A DNA stretch of 64,000 nt. Source: Leifsonia sp. TF02-11. GTDB lineage: Bacteria; Actinomycetota; Actinomycetes; Actinomycetales; Microbacteriaceae. Shown one piece after another: positions 25,368 through 34,757 of the stretch. The notes under the pieces were generated by a model that saw nothing but the letters and a program-made list of their open reading frames with translations, searched no databases and was not told where the DNA came from. The DNA lies in contig NZ_JAGEKP010000003.1 of assembly GCF_017565305.1 (NCBI RefSeq), positions 124,001-188,000 on the forward strand, given 5' to 3'. Each line of letters opens with the position of its first letter. Within the stretch, counting starts at the first letter, position 1. The translations under genes and the position numbers were made by a program.

Positions 25368-26536
25368 GGCCGCCACCCGTGGACGAGCTCGACCACACGG
25401 GTCAGGACGGCGGGATCGGTCTCGGGCGGGACGCCGTGGCCGAGGTTCAGGATGTGGGCCGGGGCTTCGCGCCCCCGCTCCAGCACGTCCACGACGTGCG
25501 CGGACAGCACCTCCCACGGCGCATCCAGCATCGCCGGGTCGACGTTGCCCTGCACCGGCACGACGTGACCGAGCCTGCGCGCGGCTTCGTCGAGCGGCGT
25601 GCGGTAGTCGACCCCGACGGTGTCGGCGCCCACGTCGTGCATCGCGTTGAGCAGCTCGCCGGTGCCGACCCCGAAATGCACGATCGGCACGTTGCGCACC
25701 AGTGGCTCGTCGATCACGGGCGTCGCGGCAGCGTCGGTCGTCTCGGCAGCCTCAGCAGAAGCCTCCGGTCGGGCCACCTCGTACGTCAGGTCGCGCACAT
25801 GCGAGAGTGCCCGCGCCGACGCAGGGGCCACGTGCTCGACGTAGTCGCGGAGCGAGAGCGAACCCGCCCACGAGTCGAAGAGCTGGGCCGCGCTCGCGCC
25901 GGCGAGCAGCTGCGCGCGGAGGAAGGCGCCAGTGACGTCGGCGCTCCACGCCATGAGCCGCGCCCACGCCTCCGGGTCGGCGTGCATCATCGTGCGAGCT
26001 CGGATGTGATCCTTCGACGGGCCACCCTCGACGAGGTACGCCGCCAGCGTGAACGGGGCTCCGGCGAATCCGATGAGCGGTGTGCTCGCCAGCTCCGCCG
26101 TCGTGAGCCGCACGGCCTCGGCGATCGGCGCGAAGGTCGCCGCGTCGAACGACGCCGGGTCGACCTCCTCCAGCCGCGCGACGTCGGCTGCGGTGCGCAC
26201 CGGCTGCTCGAAGACGGGGCCGCGACCGGGCTGGATCTCCACGGCGACGCCGGCGAGCTTGAGCGGCACGACGATGTCGCTGAAGAAGATGCCGGCATCG
26301 ACGCCGTGCCTGCGCACCGGCTGCAGGGTGATCTCGCTGGCCATCGCCGGATCGAGGCACGCGTCGAGCATGCGGGTGCCGACCCGGAGTTCGCGGTACT
26401 CCGGCAGCGAACGGCCGGCCTGGCGCATGAACCAGACGGGGACGACCTCCTGCCGCTCGCCCTGATAGGAGCGCACGAGGCGGCTGTCGGCGGTGAGGCC
26501 TGCGGAGAGCGGGTGGGACGGGTCGAGGGAGGTCAC
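25364..26536 (-). CDS. hemE: Uroporphyrinogen decarboxylase
   Basis: 390 residues, GTG start preceded by a purine-rich stretch. It decarboxylates the four acetate side chains of uroporphyrinogen III. The substrate-binding signature PVWFMRQAGRSLPEYRELR is intact, as are ITLQPVRRHGVDAGIFFSDIV with the catalytic Asp, and GFAGAPFTLAAYLVEGG. An insert around residues 255-280 (EASAEAAETTDAAATP) lengthens the protein relative to the usual 340-360 residues. First gene of the minus-strand haem series, divergent from hemA with 112 bp between. Confidence 0.95.
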   Translation of the reverse strand: MTSLDPSHPLSAGLTADSRLVRSYQGERQEVVPVWFMRQAGRSLPEYRELRVGTRMLDACLDPAMASEITLQPVRRHGVDAGIFFSDIVVPLKLAGVAVEIQPGRGPVFEQPVRTAADVARLEEVDPASFDAATFAPIAEAVRLTTAELASTPLIGFAGAPFTLAAYLVEGGPSKDHIRARTMMHADPEAWARLMAWSADVTGAFLRAQLLAGASAAQLFDSWAGSLSLRDYVEHVAPASARALSHVRDLTYEVARPEASAEAAETTDAAATPVIDEPLVRNVPIVHFGVGTGELLNAMHDVGADTVGVDYRTPLDEAARRLGHVVPVQGNVDPAMLDAPWEVLSAHVVDVLERGREAPAHILNLGHGVPPETDPAVLTRVVELVHGWRP

Positions 26537-26636
26537 CCGTCCATTCTTCCAGGCACGAATCTGCCAATCCTCCGGGAATCTCGCCGGTGGTCCTCTCGAC
26601 GGGGTATCTCGATTCGAGGAACACCGACGGCGAGCG

Positions 26637-26642
26637 TAGGCT
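26637..26642 (+). promoter_or_regulatory. -10-like TAGGCT for hemA
   Basis: TAGGCT ends 6 nt before the GTG at 26649, which selects that start over a TTG two codons upstream and indicates a leaderless hemA message. Confidence 0.55.
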
Positions 26643-26648
26643 TTGCCC

Positions 26649-27953
26649 GTGCTTCTCTGCTTCTCGTCGAGCCACCGCACCGCGGAGTTCGACCTCCTCG
26701 AACGGCTCGAGCGCCACGCTCCGGCCGTCACCGCGGCACTCGCAGAGCACAGCGAACTCGTGAGCGGATCCGTCGTACTCGCGACGTGCAACCGCTTCGA
26801 GGCATACCTCGACATCGACGAGCCGCTCCCTGCGGCCCGCGCCGTCTCGGCAGAAGCCGTGATCGAGGCGGTCAGCGCCGCCGCCGGCATCAACTCCGAC
26901 ACGCTGCGCGCCTCCAGCACCGTCTACTGCGACGACGCCGTTGCCGAGCACCTCTTCTCCGTCTCGAGCGGCTTGGAGTCCGTCGTCGTGGGCGAGGGCG
27001 AGATCGCCGGCCAGGTGCGGCGGGCCCTCCAGGCGGCCCGCACGGCCGGCACCGTCACCGGTGACCTCGAGCGCGTCTTCCAGGTCGCCTCCCGCACCTC
27101 TCGCGGCGTCAAGAACCGGACAGGGATCATGACCGCCGGCCGATCGATGGTCCGCCTCGCGCTCGAGCTGGCCGAGAGCCGCATCTCCGACTGGACGCAG
27201 GTCAGGGTGCTGTTGGTCGGCACGGGCAAGTACGCCGGCGCCAGCCTCGCCGCCCTGCGCGACCACGGCGTGACCGACGTCCGGGTCTACTCCCCGACCG
27301 GCCGCGCGGCGAAGTTCGCGCTGTCGCACGATGTCGTCGCGGTCAAGGCGGACGACCTGCAGAACGAGCTGGCGGGCGCCGACCTGGTCGTCACCTGCTC
27401 GGCCGTCACCGAGCACGTCCTCACCCGCGACCTGCTGAGCGCAGCCATCGCTCTCCCCGGCTCCGCAGAACGCCGCCTGGTAATCGACCTCGGCCTGCCC
27501 CGCAACGTCGACCCCGCTGTCGCAGAGCTGACCGGTGTCGAGCTCCTCGACCTCGAGACCATCAGCATCCACGCCCCGGTCGAAGAGCTGAACGCCGCCG
27601 CCGACGCCCGCGAACTGGTCGACGCAGCAGCGGCAGAATTCGCCGCGCAGAACGCCGAACAGGCCGTCACGCCCGCGCTCGTCGCGCTGCGCTCGCACGT
27701 CTTCGGCGTCCTCGACGCCGAGATCGCCCGGGCCCGCTCGCGCGGCGACTCGTCGGAGCAGACGGAGGCCGCACTGCGACACCTCGCCGGGGTGTTGCTG
27801 CACACGCCGTCGGTGCGGGCACGTGAGCTCGCCAGGCACGGCGACGCGCAGGCGTTCGTCGACGCGACCTCCGCCCTGTTCGGGTTGGAAGTCGACGACG
27901 TGCCGACGACGCGTGCGCTGCGCGCCGTCGACGACGAGACCGCGGCATCCTGA
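26649..27953 (+). CDS. hemA: Glutamyl-tRNA reductase
   Basis: 434 residues. It reduces glutamyl-tRNA to glutamate-1-semialdehyde, the committed step of haem synthesis. Seen: [18 protein letters not shown] at the N-terminus, [12 protein letters not shown] with the catalytic Cys, [13 protein letters not shown], and an NADPH domain [19 protein letters not shown]. The C-terminal dimerisation helix is present. A start at the GTG rather than the TTG two codons before gives the usual first residues. Divergent from hemE and followed closely by a GNAT gene. Confidence 0.95.
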   Translation: MLLCFSSSHRTAEFDLLERLERHAPAVTAALAEHSELVSGSVVLATCNRFEAYLDIDEPLPAARAVSAEAVIEAVSAAAGINSDTLRASSTVYCDDAVAEHLFSVSSGLESVVVGEGEIAGQVRRALQAARTAGTVTGDLERVFQVASRTSRGVKNRTGIMTAGRSMVRLALELAESRISDWTQVRVLLVGTGKYAGASLAALRDHGVTDVRVYSPTGRAAKFALSHDVVAVKADDLQNELAGADLVVTCSAVTEHVLTRDLLSAAIALPGSAERRLVIDLGLPRNVDPAVAELTGVELLDLETISIHAPVEELNAAADARELVDAAAAEFAAQNAEQAVTPALVALRSHVFGVLDAEIARARSRGDSSEQTEAALRHLAGVLLHTPSVRARELARHGDAQAFVDATSALFGLEVDDVPTTRALRAVDDETAAS

Positions 27954-27985
27954 CGGATCACCCCACCACCGACCGAGGAGGACAC

Positions 27986-28609
27986 GTGAGCGACGAGGCC
28001 ACGATCACCACCGAAGCACCGCACGCCGCGACCGGGCTCCCGTACGCCGCGGAGACTCTCCGCACCGAGCGCCTCCTGCTCCGCCCGCTCAACAGCGGCG
28101 ACCTCGAGAACGGGCACGAGTTCGAGCGGCTGAAGGATGTGGCCCGCTACCTCTACTGGGAAGTCCACGACCACGACGAGTCGGCGGAGCACCTCCGCAA
28201 GCGCATCGCCATGAACCGGCTCGCCGCCGACGGCGACGGCATCGTCTACGCCGTCGAGCTGCCGGACCCCGAGGGCGGCCACAGCAGGGTGATCGGCCAC
28301 GTGAGCCTGTTCCTCAAGAAGGCCGAGTGGGCGAAATTCGAGATGGGCTGGGTGTTCCACCCGGCGGTCCACGGCCGCGGCTACGCCACCGAGGCGACCA
28401 CCCGCCTCCTCGAGCTGTGCTTCGACACCCTCGGCGGCCACCGCGTGTTCGCCCAGCTGGACGCACGCAACGAGGCCTCCGCACGGCTCTGCGAGATCAT
28501 CGGCATGCGGCAGGAGGCCCTCCTGCGCCAGACCGAGATCTTCAAGGGCGAGTGGTCGGACACCGCGGTCTACGCGATCCTGGAGCAGGACTTCCGCGCG
28601 GGCCGGTGA
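27986..28609 (+). CDS. GNAT family N-acetyltransferase (RimJ/RimL-like)
   Basis: 207 residues, GTG start with GAGGAGG upstream. RimJ/RimL-type acetyltransferase: LRTERLLLRPLNSGD at the N-terminus, MGWVFHPAVHGRGYATEATTR (acetyl-CoA pyrophosphate loop, HGRGYAT) and FAQLDARNEASARLCEIIGM. The acceptor is unknown. It follows hemA by 32 bp and may be cotranscribed. Confidence 0.88.
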   Translation: MSDEATITTEAPHAATGLPYAAETLRTERLLLRPLNSGDLENGHEFERLKDVARYLYWEVHDHDESAEHLRKRIAMNRLAADGDGIVYAVELPDPEGGHSRVIGHVSLFLKKAEWAKFEMGWVFHPAVHGRGYATEATTRLLELCFDTLGGHRVFAQLDARNEASARLCEIIGMRQEALLRQTEIFKGEWSDTAVYAILEQDFRAGR

Positions 28610-28674
28610 CGGCTGCGCATCCTCAGTAGGATGGACGGGTCCCCACACCACCCGGCACCGAACAGGGAGCACCT

Positions 28675-30063
28675 ATGGCCGCACCGTCGAGACTGGATTC
28701 CGTCATCACGCTGGCGCAGCACCGCGGATTCGTGTTCCCCTCCGGCGAGATCTACGGCGGCACCCGCTCGGCGTGGGACTACGGCCCCCTCGGCGTGGAG
28801 CTGAAGGAGAACATCAAGCGCGAGTGGTGGAACGCGTTCGTGCGGGGCCGCGGCGATATGGTCGGCCTCGACTCGGCGATCATCCTCCCCACCGCGGTGT
28901 GGGAGGCCTCCGGCCACGTGCAGGTCTTCAGCGACCCGCTGACCGAGTCGCTGATCACCCACAAGCGCTACCGGGCCGACCACCTGTTCGAGGCGTACGA
29001 GGCCGAGCACGGCCACCCGCCGGCGAACGGCCTCGACGACATCGCCGACCCCGACCACCCGGACAAGGTGGGCCAGTGGACGCCGATCCGTCAGTTCTCC
29101 GGACTCATGAAGACCTACCTCGGCGTCGTGGACGACGAGTCCGGCCTCCACTACATGCGCCCGGAGACCGCGCAGGGCATCTTCACCGACTTCGCCGCGG
29201 TGCTGCAGACCGCGCGCAAGAAGCCGCCGTTCGGCATCGGCCAGATCGGCAAGGCGTTCCGCAACGAGATCACGCCGGGCAACTTCATCTTCCGCACCCG
29301 CGAGTTCGAGCAGATGGAGATCGAGTTCTTCGTCGAGCCCGGCACCGACGAGGAGTGGTTCCAGACCTGGATCGACCTCTGCTGGAACTGGTTCGTCGAC
29401 CTCGGCATCAACCCGGCGAACATCCGCCGCCTGGAGCACGAGAAGGACAAGCTCGCGCACTACTCCAAGCGCACCATCGACATCGAGTACAAGTTCGACT
29501 TCGTGGGCAGCGAATGGGGCGAGCTGATGGGCGTCGCCAACCGCACCGACTTCGACCTGAAGACGCACATCGAGCACTCGGGCAAAGACCTCAGCTTCTT
29601 CGACCAGAACAAGAACGAGCGCTACGTGCCCTACGTGATCGAGCCGTCGTTCGGTCTCACCCGCGCCCTGATGGCGTTCCTGGTCGACGCGTACGACGAG
29701 GAGGAGGTGCCGAACGCCAAGGGCGGCACCGACAAGCGCACGGTACTGCACCTCGACCCGCGCCTCGCTCCCGTCAAGGTCGCCGTCCTCCCGCTCTCGC
29801 GCAACGAGGCCCTGTCGCCGCTCGCGCGCGGCCTGGCCGACAAGCTGCGCAAGCGTCGCAACGTCGACTTCGACGACTCGGGCGCGATCGGTCGCCGCTA
29901 CCGCCGCCAGGACGAGATCGGCACGCCGCTCGCCGTGACGGTCGACTTCGACTCGCTCGAAGACGACGCCGTGACCGTGCGCGACCGCGACACCATGAAG
30001 CAGGAGCGCATCCCGCTCGAGGGCCTCGACCGCTACCTTGCGGAGCGTCTGCGCGAGATCTGA
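28675..30063 (+). CDS. glyQS: Glycyl-tRNA synthetase, dimeric type
   Basis: 462 residues. Class II synthetase of the alpha2 type: [18 protein letters not shown] at the N-terminus, [14 protein letters not shown] and the motif 2 segment [21 protein letters not shown], a motif 3 segment [14 protein letters not shown], and a C-terminal anticodon-binding domain ([13 protein letters not shown]). It charges tRNA-Gly. A TAGGAT hexamer and a leader of about 45 nt with AGGGAGC precede the ATG. Confidence 0.95.
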   Translation: MAAPSRLDSVITLAQHRGFVFPSGEIYGGTRSAWDYGPLGVELKENIKREWWNAFVRGRGDMVGLDSAIILPTAVWEASGHVQVFSDPLTESLITHKRYRADHLFEAYEAEHGHPPANGLDDIADPDHPDKVGQWTPIRQFSGLMKTYLGVVDDESGLHYMRPETAQGIFTDFAAVLQTARKKPPFGIGQIGKAFRNEITPGNFIFRTREFEQMEIEFFVEPGTDEEWFQTWIDLCWNWFVDLGINPANIRRLEHEKDKLAHYSKRTIDIEYKFDFVGSEWGELMGVANRTDFDLKTHIEHSGKDLSFFDQNKNERYVPYVIEPSFGLTRALMAFLVDAYDEEEVPNAKGGTDKRTVLHLDPRLAPVKVAVLPLSRNEALSPLARGLADKLRKRRNVDFDDSGAIGRRYRRQDEIGTPLAVTVDFDSLEDDAVTVRDRDTMKQERIPLEGLDRYLAERLREI

Positions 30064-30117
30064 CCTCCGCACACGGGCATCGACCGCTAGGGTGGTGCCC
30101 ACCGCGACGGAGACACG

Positions 30118-32679
30118 ATGAGCACGGCTCCCCCGAACACCGCACCGGCCACGCCGGCCCCTCCCTCACCGGAGCGCCCACCGGCGTGGGCGATGCTGCG
30201 CGCCTACGTGCTGATCGCGCCCGCGAGCGTCACGCTCGCGCTGATCGTGCTCGCAACCTCCATCGCCACCGGAACGCTCTGGAGTGCTGCCACCGTCGGC
30301 GGCGGATCGCTGGTCTGGGCGGCCGGCGTGCCCACGACGATCCACGCGGGCTACTGGTGGACACCGCTGACGGCGCTCTTCGTTCCGGAGGATCCCGTCC
30401 AGTTCGTCATCTCGTTCGTGCTCGCCCTCTCGCTCCTGGCCGTTGCGGAGCGGTTGCTCGGCACCGTGCGGCTCATCGTCGCCTTCCTCCTCACCGGCGT
30501 CGTCGGCATCACGCTGGGCGTCGTCGGACAGTGGGCGGCGGCGAGCGCGGGTGAAATCCTCGCCCGGGCGACGGAGTTCGACTTCACCCTCGACCCGACG
30601 ATCGGGGTCGTGGGCGCGCTGATCGCGGCGAGCGCTTTCGCCAGCACGCTGTGGCGGCGACGCATCCGGCTGCTGACGTTCGCCGTCGTCGTGATGTTCG
30701 TGCTCTACAACGGTGACCAGAACAACGTCTACCGCCTCATCGCGGCGCTGCTCGGACTCGCCCTCGGCGTGATCCTCCGTCGCGGCCGGCTGCACAGGAT
30801 GCGCCGCAGCTCGCACGGGGAGACGCGCAACCTGGTCGCCGCGATCGTGGCCATCACCGCCGTGGGGCCGCTCGCGGCGTTGCTGCCGCCAGGCGGTCTC
30901 GGCCCGCTCTCGTTCGTCGCAGCGCTGTTCCTGCATCGGCAGGTCGACGCGGTCTCGGTCCTGACGGCCTGCAGAGCGGTCGACACCTCCAACTGCCGCG
31001 ACGAGCTCGCCGCCGTCGCGGTGCAGGGCGTCGGCCCGCTGCTGCTCACTCTGCTGCCGTTGGCGCTTCTCATCGTGACGGCGATCGGCCTCCGGCGCGG
31101 TCGTCACTTCGCCTGGCTGCTCGGGATCATCGTCAACGCGGCGATGGTCGTCCTCCCCTTCACCGCCCTGCCCGGTGGCGACGTCACCGTGCAGGTCGAC
31201 GGCATGGACGCCCTGGCGCCGGCCATCGAGATCCTGCTCTGGCTGCTGGCCGCGTTCCTGGTGCCGCTCGCGACGATCGTGCTCCTGCTGGCGACGCGCC
31301 GCCAGTTCCAGATCCGGGCACCGAGGGACGCGGTCGTGCGCTTCACGATCCTGATCGTGGTCTCGTTCGCGCTGCTCGCGGTCGCCTACCTGATCGCGGG
31401 CCTCGCCGCCCTGGGCTCTTTCGTGCCGGAGGCGGGCATCGGCGACGTGTTCATGTCCACGCTGCGTCGCTTCGTACCGTCAGGTTTCGAGTCGGTGCTC
31501 GGCCCGGTGATCGTGCCGACGGCACCGATCGTGCTATTCCTCTACCAGTGGGTCGGCCCGGTGTTCTGGACGATCTTCGTCATCGGCACGATGCGGCTGT
31601 ACCGCGCGACCTCCACGGGGCGAACCCTCGGTGACGAGTTGCACTTCCGCGAGCTCCTGCGCGCGGGCGGAGGCGGGACGCTCGGCTTCATGGGCACCTG
31701 GCCGGGGAACGTCTACTGGTTCTCGGAAGACGGGGAGGCCGCGGTCGCCTACCGCGTCATCAACGGCGTCGCCATCACGCTGTCCGACCCCGTCTGCCAT
31801 CCGGAGCGCGCCGAGCAGACCATCATCGACTTCATCGGGTTCTGCGATGCCAACAGCTGGACGCCCGCGTTCTACAGCATCCACGACGCGACCCTGCCGG
31901 TGTTCGAGTCGCTCGGCTGGCAGAGCGTCTCTGTCGGCGAGGAGACGCTCATGCACCCGCAAACCTTCGACATGCAGGGCAAGGCGTGGCAGAAGGTGCG
32001 TCAGGCGCACAACCGCGGCGTGAAGGAGCGCATCTCGACGCTCTGGACCACCTGGGACGAGCTCGCCCCCCTGCAGCAGAGCCAGATCGTGTCGCTCAGC
32101 GAGCAGTGGGTGTCCGAGAAGGAGCTGCCGGAGATGGGCTTCACCCTGGGCGGCATGGCCGAGCTGAAGGACCCGGAGGTGCGGCTCTACCTGGCGTACG
32201 ACCCGCAGGGCGACCTCCAGGCGGTCACCAGCTGGCTGCCGAGCTGGCGCGACGAACGCATCGTCGGGTACACGATCGACTTCATGCGGCGAGCCGACCG
32301 CAGCATCCCGGGCATCATGGAGTTCGTGATCGCGTCCGCCGCACAGCGGATGCGCGGGGAGGGCGTCGAGGTGCTGAGCCTGTCCGGCGCCCCGCTCGCG
32401 ACCAAGCCGGCGAGTGCTCTCGACGACGAGAGCGCGGAGGGCGAGCCCGCGGTGATCGACCGCCTCCTCGCGTTCCTCGCGAAGACCCTGGAGCCGGCAT
32501 ACGGCTTCGCTTCGCTGTTCAGCTTCAAGAGCAAGTTCAACCCGACGTACGAGACCCTGTGGCTGGCATACCCCGACGCGGTGGCACTCCCCGCGATCGG
32601 CAACGCGATCGGCCGCGCCTACCTGCCGGACGCCAACGCGAAGGAGTATGTGGCGCTGGCCAAGACGCTGATGCGGTGA
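30118..32679 (+). CDS. MprF-like membrane protein: degenerate rhomboid domain plus DUF2156 acyl-lysyl transferase domain
   Basis: 853 residues. Residues about 60-230 follow the rhomboid layout (YWWTPLTALFVPEDPVQFV, AVAERLLGTVRLIVAFLLTGV, IGVVGALIAASAF, NVYRLIAALLGLALG), but the catalytic Ser of GxSG is Val and the catalytic His is Arg. More membrane helices run to about residue 500. Residues about 540-853 are a DUF2156/MprF synthetase domain (GTLGFMGTWPGNVYWFSEDGE, VRQAHNRGVKERI, DFMRRADRSIPGIMEFVI). MprF proteins transfer Lys or Ala from aminoacyl-tRNA to phosphatidylglycerol and flip the product. Activity here is inferred from the domain only. Confidence 0.82.
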   Translation: MSTAPPNTAPATPAPPSPERPPAWAMLRAYVLIAPASVTLALIVLATSIATGTLWSAATVGGGSLVWAAGVPTTIHAGYWWTPLTALFVPEDPVQFVISFVLALSLLAVAERLLGTVRLIVAFLLTGVVGITLGVVGQWAAASAGEILARATEFDFTLDPTIGVVGALIAASAFASTLWRRRIRLLTFAVVVMFVLYNGDQNNVYRLIAALLGLALGVILRRGRLHRMRRSSHGETRNLVAAIVAITAVGPLAALLPPGGLGPLSFVAALFLHRQVDAVSVLTACRAVDTSNCRDELAAVAVQGVGPLLLTLLPLALLIVTAIGLRRGRHFAWLLGIIVNAAMVVLPFTALPGGDVTVQVDGMDALAPAIEILLWLLAAFLVPLATIVLLLATRRQFQIRAPRDAVVRFTILIVVSFALLAVAYLIAGLAALGSFVPEAGIGDVFMSTLRRFVPSGFESVLGPVIVPTAPIVLFLYQWVGPVFWTIFVIGTMRLYRATSTGRTLGDELHFRELLRAGGGGTLGFMGTWPGNVYWFSEDGEAAVAYRVINGVAITLSDPVCHPERAEQTIIDFIGFCDANSWTPAFYSIHDATLPVFESLGWQSVSVGEETLMHPQTFDMQGKAWQKVRQAHNRGVKERISTLWTTWDELAPLQQSQIVSLSEQWVSEKELPEMGFTLGGMAELKDPEVRLYLAYDPQGDLQAVTSWLPSWRDERIVGYTIDFMRRADRSIPGIMEFVIASAAQRMRGEGVEVLSLSGAPLATKPASALDDESAEGEPAVIDRLLAFLAKTLEPAYGFASLFSFKSKFNPTYETLWLAYPDAVALPAIGNAIGRAYLPDANAKEYVALAKTLMR

Positions 32680-32689
32680 GTGCGCGGTT

Positions 32690-32706
32690 CGCTTACTCGG
32701 TGAGCG
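32690..32706. terminator. Hairpin between convergent genes
   Basis: CGCTTAC-TCG-GTGAGCG, 7 bp with one wobble, lies 10 bp after the MprF-like stop and 7 bp before the stop of the opposing gene. Confidence 0.4.
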
Positions 32707-32712
32707 TCGCGT

Positions 32713-33597
32713 TCAGGCGCCGGCGGCCGGCGAGACGAAGCGCTCGGGATGCCGGACACTGACCGTGAAGGCGCCGCCCGAGGTCGAGTGGATCGTGACT
32801 CCGGGGCCCGACCGCACGATGACGCCCGTGCCTCTCCCGCCGATGCGATAGCCCCACCCTCCCCAGTCGAGGGGACGGATGTGAAGGGCCTCGACCGAAC
32901 GGATCCGGTCGGCGCGGATCGAGTAGAGAGGGAGGCCGGGAATCGTCCCGAACACGACCAGACGTCGGGGCGACCGCGTGATGCGGACGACGGCGAACTC
33001 TGCTGCGACCACGGTCGTCAGACCGAGCCCGATCGCCATCCAGTTGGAGGCCTCCTCGCCCGCGGAGACGAGGGCCACGAACAAGGACCCCACCCCTGTG
33101 CAGGCGGCGAGAACGCAGATCACCGGCGAGAAGACGAGGTCCCGTGCAGCCTTCGCCGCCACCGGACGCATCCCCGCTTCGTCCCCGGTGTCGGCGCCTG
33201 GCTTCACGACCGTGAGCCACGCAGGCAGCGCTCCATAGAGGAACGCGAACGGCGTCACGAGGCCCCAGCCCCCGAGCTCCGGCGGGCTCTGCAGGTTGAC
33301 GACGGCCACAACGATCCACACGGTCGCACTGAATGCGGAGAACCCGGATGCGATCCAGACACGTCGTCGCTCGCCGCGGCCCGCGCACGCCGCGGTCGTC
33401 ACGGAGATCACGGCCGCGACGCCGAACACGAGAGCCGCCGGCGCCCATCCTTCCGCGGTGCTCCCCGACCACCGAGTGGCGAGGCTCGCGGGCAGCGGCG
33501 GCTCAAGTAGGGGCCAGGAGCCCAGGAGCACCAATGCGGGGGTCCAGACTGCGGCGAGCTGAAGGGCAGCGCGCGTGCGCGTTCTCGCTCGAATCAT
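32713..33597 (-). CDS. Hypothetical membrane protein (DUF1648-like N-terminus, PH-like C-terminus)
   Basis: 294 residues, about five membrane helices between residues 8 and 200. The N-terminal WTPALVLLGSWPLLEPPLPASLATRW resembles the DUF1648 segment of SdpI-type membrane proteins. The soluble C-terminal part (IPGLPLYSIRADRIRSVEAL, GWGYRIGGRGTGVIVRSGPGV) looks like a bacterial PH domain. No known function. An AT-rich near-palindrome lies about 50 bp upstream of the start. Confidence 0.6.
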   Translation of the reverse strand: MIRARTRTRAALQLAAVWTPALVLLGSWPLLEPPLPASLATRWSGSTAEGWAPAALVFGVAAVISVTTAACAGRGERRRVWIASGFSAFSATVWIVVAVVNLQSPPELGGWGLVTPFAFLYGALPAWLTVVKPGADTGDEAGMRPVAAKAARDLVFSPVICVLAACTGVGSLFVALVSAGEEASNWMAIGLGLTTVVAAEFAVVRITRSPRRLVVFGTIPGLPLYSIRADRIRSVEALHIRPLDWGGWGYRIGGRGTGVIVRSGPGVTIHSTSGGAFTVSVRHPERFVSPAAGA

Positions 33598-33644
33598 TGG
33601 GCTACCGCTCGTCCTGTGGTGAACGACCAGCGTAGCATCAAACT

Positions 33645-33666
33645 AAGGTGTTAAATATTACACCTT
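33645..33666. promoter_or_regulatory. AT-rich near-palindrome AAGGTG-N10-CACCTT
   Basis: A 22-bp sequence with arms AAGGTGT and ACACCTT around TAAATATT, very AT-rich for this genome. It sits between the stop of the beta-lactamase-fold gene and the start of the membrane protein on the same strand. It could be an operator for the latter or a terminator for the former. Confidence 0.4.
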
Positions 33667-33683
33667 TTGCAAGCAAGAACTTC

Positions 33684-34598
33684 TCAGAACACGTACTCCA
33701 GCAGATCCAACCCCACCGTGCGCATCCCGTCGATGACGCCGAGCCGCGCCGGGAGGCTGGTGTCGTCGAAGTACGTCGAGACCGCGTACGTGACGCCGGC
33801 GCGCGGGCCGCGCAGCACGCCGACCTCGCTGCGGACGCCGGCGTCGGTGCCGGTCTTGTTGACCAGCAGGATGCCGTGCTCCGGGTGGCGGTGCGAGTGC
33901 GGGTCGAGGCCGAACGCGCTCGAGACGAGCGAGAAGTCGCTGTTGAGCGACAGCCACGAGATGACCTGGCGGCTGGTCTGCGCGTCGACGATCTCCCCTC
34001 GCGCAAGCGCCGAGAACAGCCAGGTCAGCTCGTTCGCACTGCCGACCGACAGCTGAGGGGCGTCGTCGGGGCCTCGGTGATCGCGCACCAGGTCGAGGAG
34101 GGCGGTACGGGTCAGGCCGAGCGACTCCGTGCGGGCGCTCACGGCCTCCAGGCCCACGCGGCGCAGGAGCACATTGGTCGCCAGGTTGTCGCTCGTCGCG
34201 CCGACCAGCGCGGCCAGGTCGGCCACGGGAAGCGCCGGAACCTGGAGGTGCTGCCAGATCCCGGAGTCGCCCGCCACGTCCTGGGGCGCGCGATCCAGCT
34301 GGACCAGCGGGCTCAGCTGCCCGGACTGCAGCCGGGCCGCGACCTCCACCAGGAGCAGCACCTTGCCGATGCTCGCCGTCGGCATCACCACATGGTCGTC
34401 GACCGAGAACAGCACCTCGCCGGTGGAGAGGTCGGTCGCCCGGGCGGACACCTGCACGCCCTGGACGGCAAGGCGGCCCAGCGCGTCGAACCCGCGGGAG
34501 AACACCTCGGGAGTGGCGGTTGCCGACCCGCGGTGCCGGCCGCGACGCGTGGTCACATGGCGGCGTCGGTGGTCAGTCTCCGGGGTCTGGATCGTCAC
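33684..34598 (-). CDS. Class A beta-lactamase-fold serine hydrolase
   Basis: 304 residues. The three class A elements are present: TASIGK (Ser-x-x-Lys, about residue 74), TSDN (the SDN loop) and NKTGTDAG (KTG). The omega loop is unusual: counting from SDN, the position of the deacylating Glu166 is Asp and that of Asn170 is also Asp. No signal peptide is obvious; the N-terminus is Arg/His-rich. It may be a weak beta-lactamase, or an esterase or peptidase on the same fold. Confidence 0.8.
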   Translation of the reverse strand: MTIQTPETDHRRRHVTTRRGRHRGSATATPEVFSRGFDALGRLAVQGVQVSARATDLSTGEVLFSVDDHVVMPTASIGKVLLLVEVAARLQSGQLSPLVQLDRAPQDVAGDSGIWQHLQVPALPVADLAALVGATSDNLATNVLLRRVGLEAVSARTESLGLTRTALLDLVRDHRGPDDAPQLSVGSANELTWLFSALARGEIVDAQTSRQVISWLSLNSDFSLVSSAFGLDPHSHRHPEHGILLVNKTGTDAGVRSEVGVLRGPRAGVTYAVSTYFDDTSLPARLGVIDGMRTVGLDLLEYVF

Positions 34599-34705
34599 GG
34601 GTTGCGCTGGGTCTTTCTTCCGAGTCGGGGCTTCGGCTTGTTCAGCGGTCCCCCCGGCCCGCGTCGCGACAGGGTGGGCGCCCCGACACGATAGGGATGA
34701 TGTTA

Positions 34706-34717
34706 CCCCGATCGGGG
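34706..34717. promoter_or_regulatory. Palindrome CCCCGATCGGGG upstream of the beta-lactamase-fold gene
   Basis: A perfect 12-bp palindrome 107 bp upstream of the start codon, in the 159-bp space after the M13 peptidase gene. Being GC-only apart from the centre, it may be chance; an operator role is possible. Confidence 0.25.
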
Positions 34718-34757
34718 GGTCACCGAGAGACCTTTCGCGGGAGGGACCGCGACGGCC

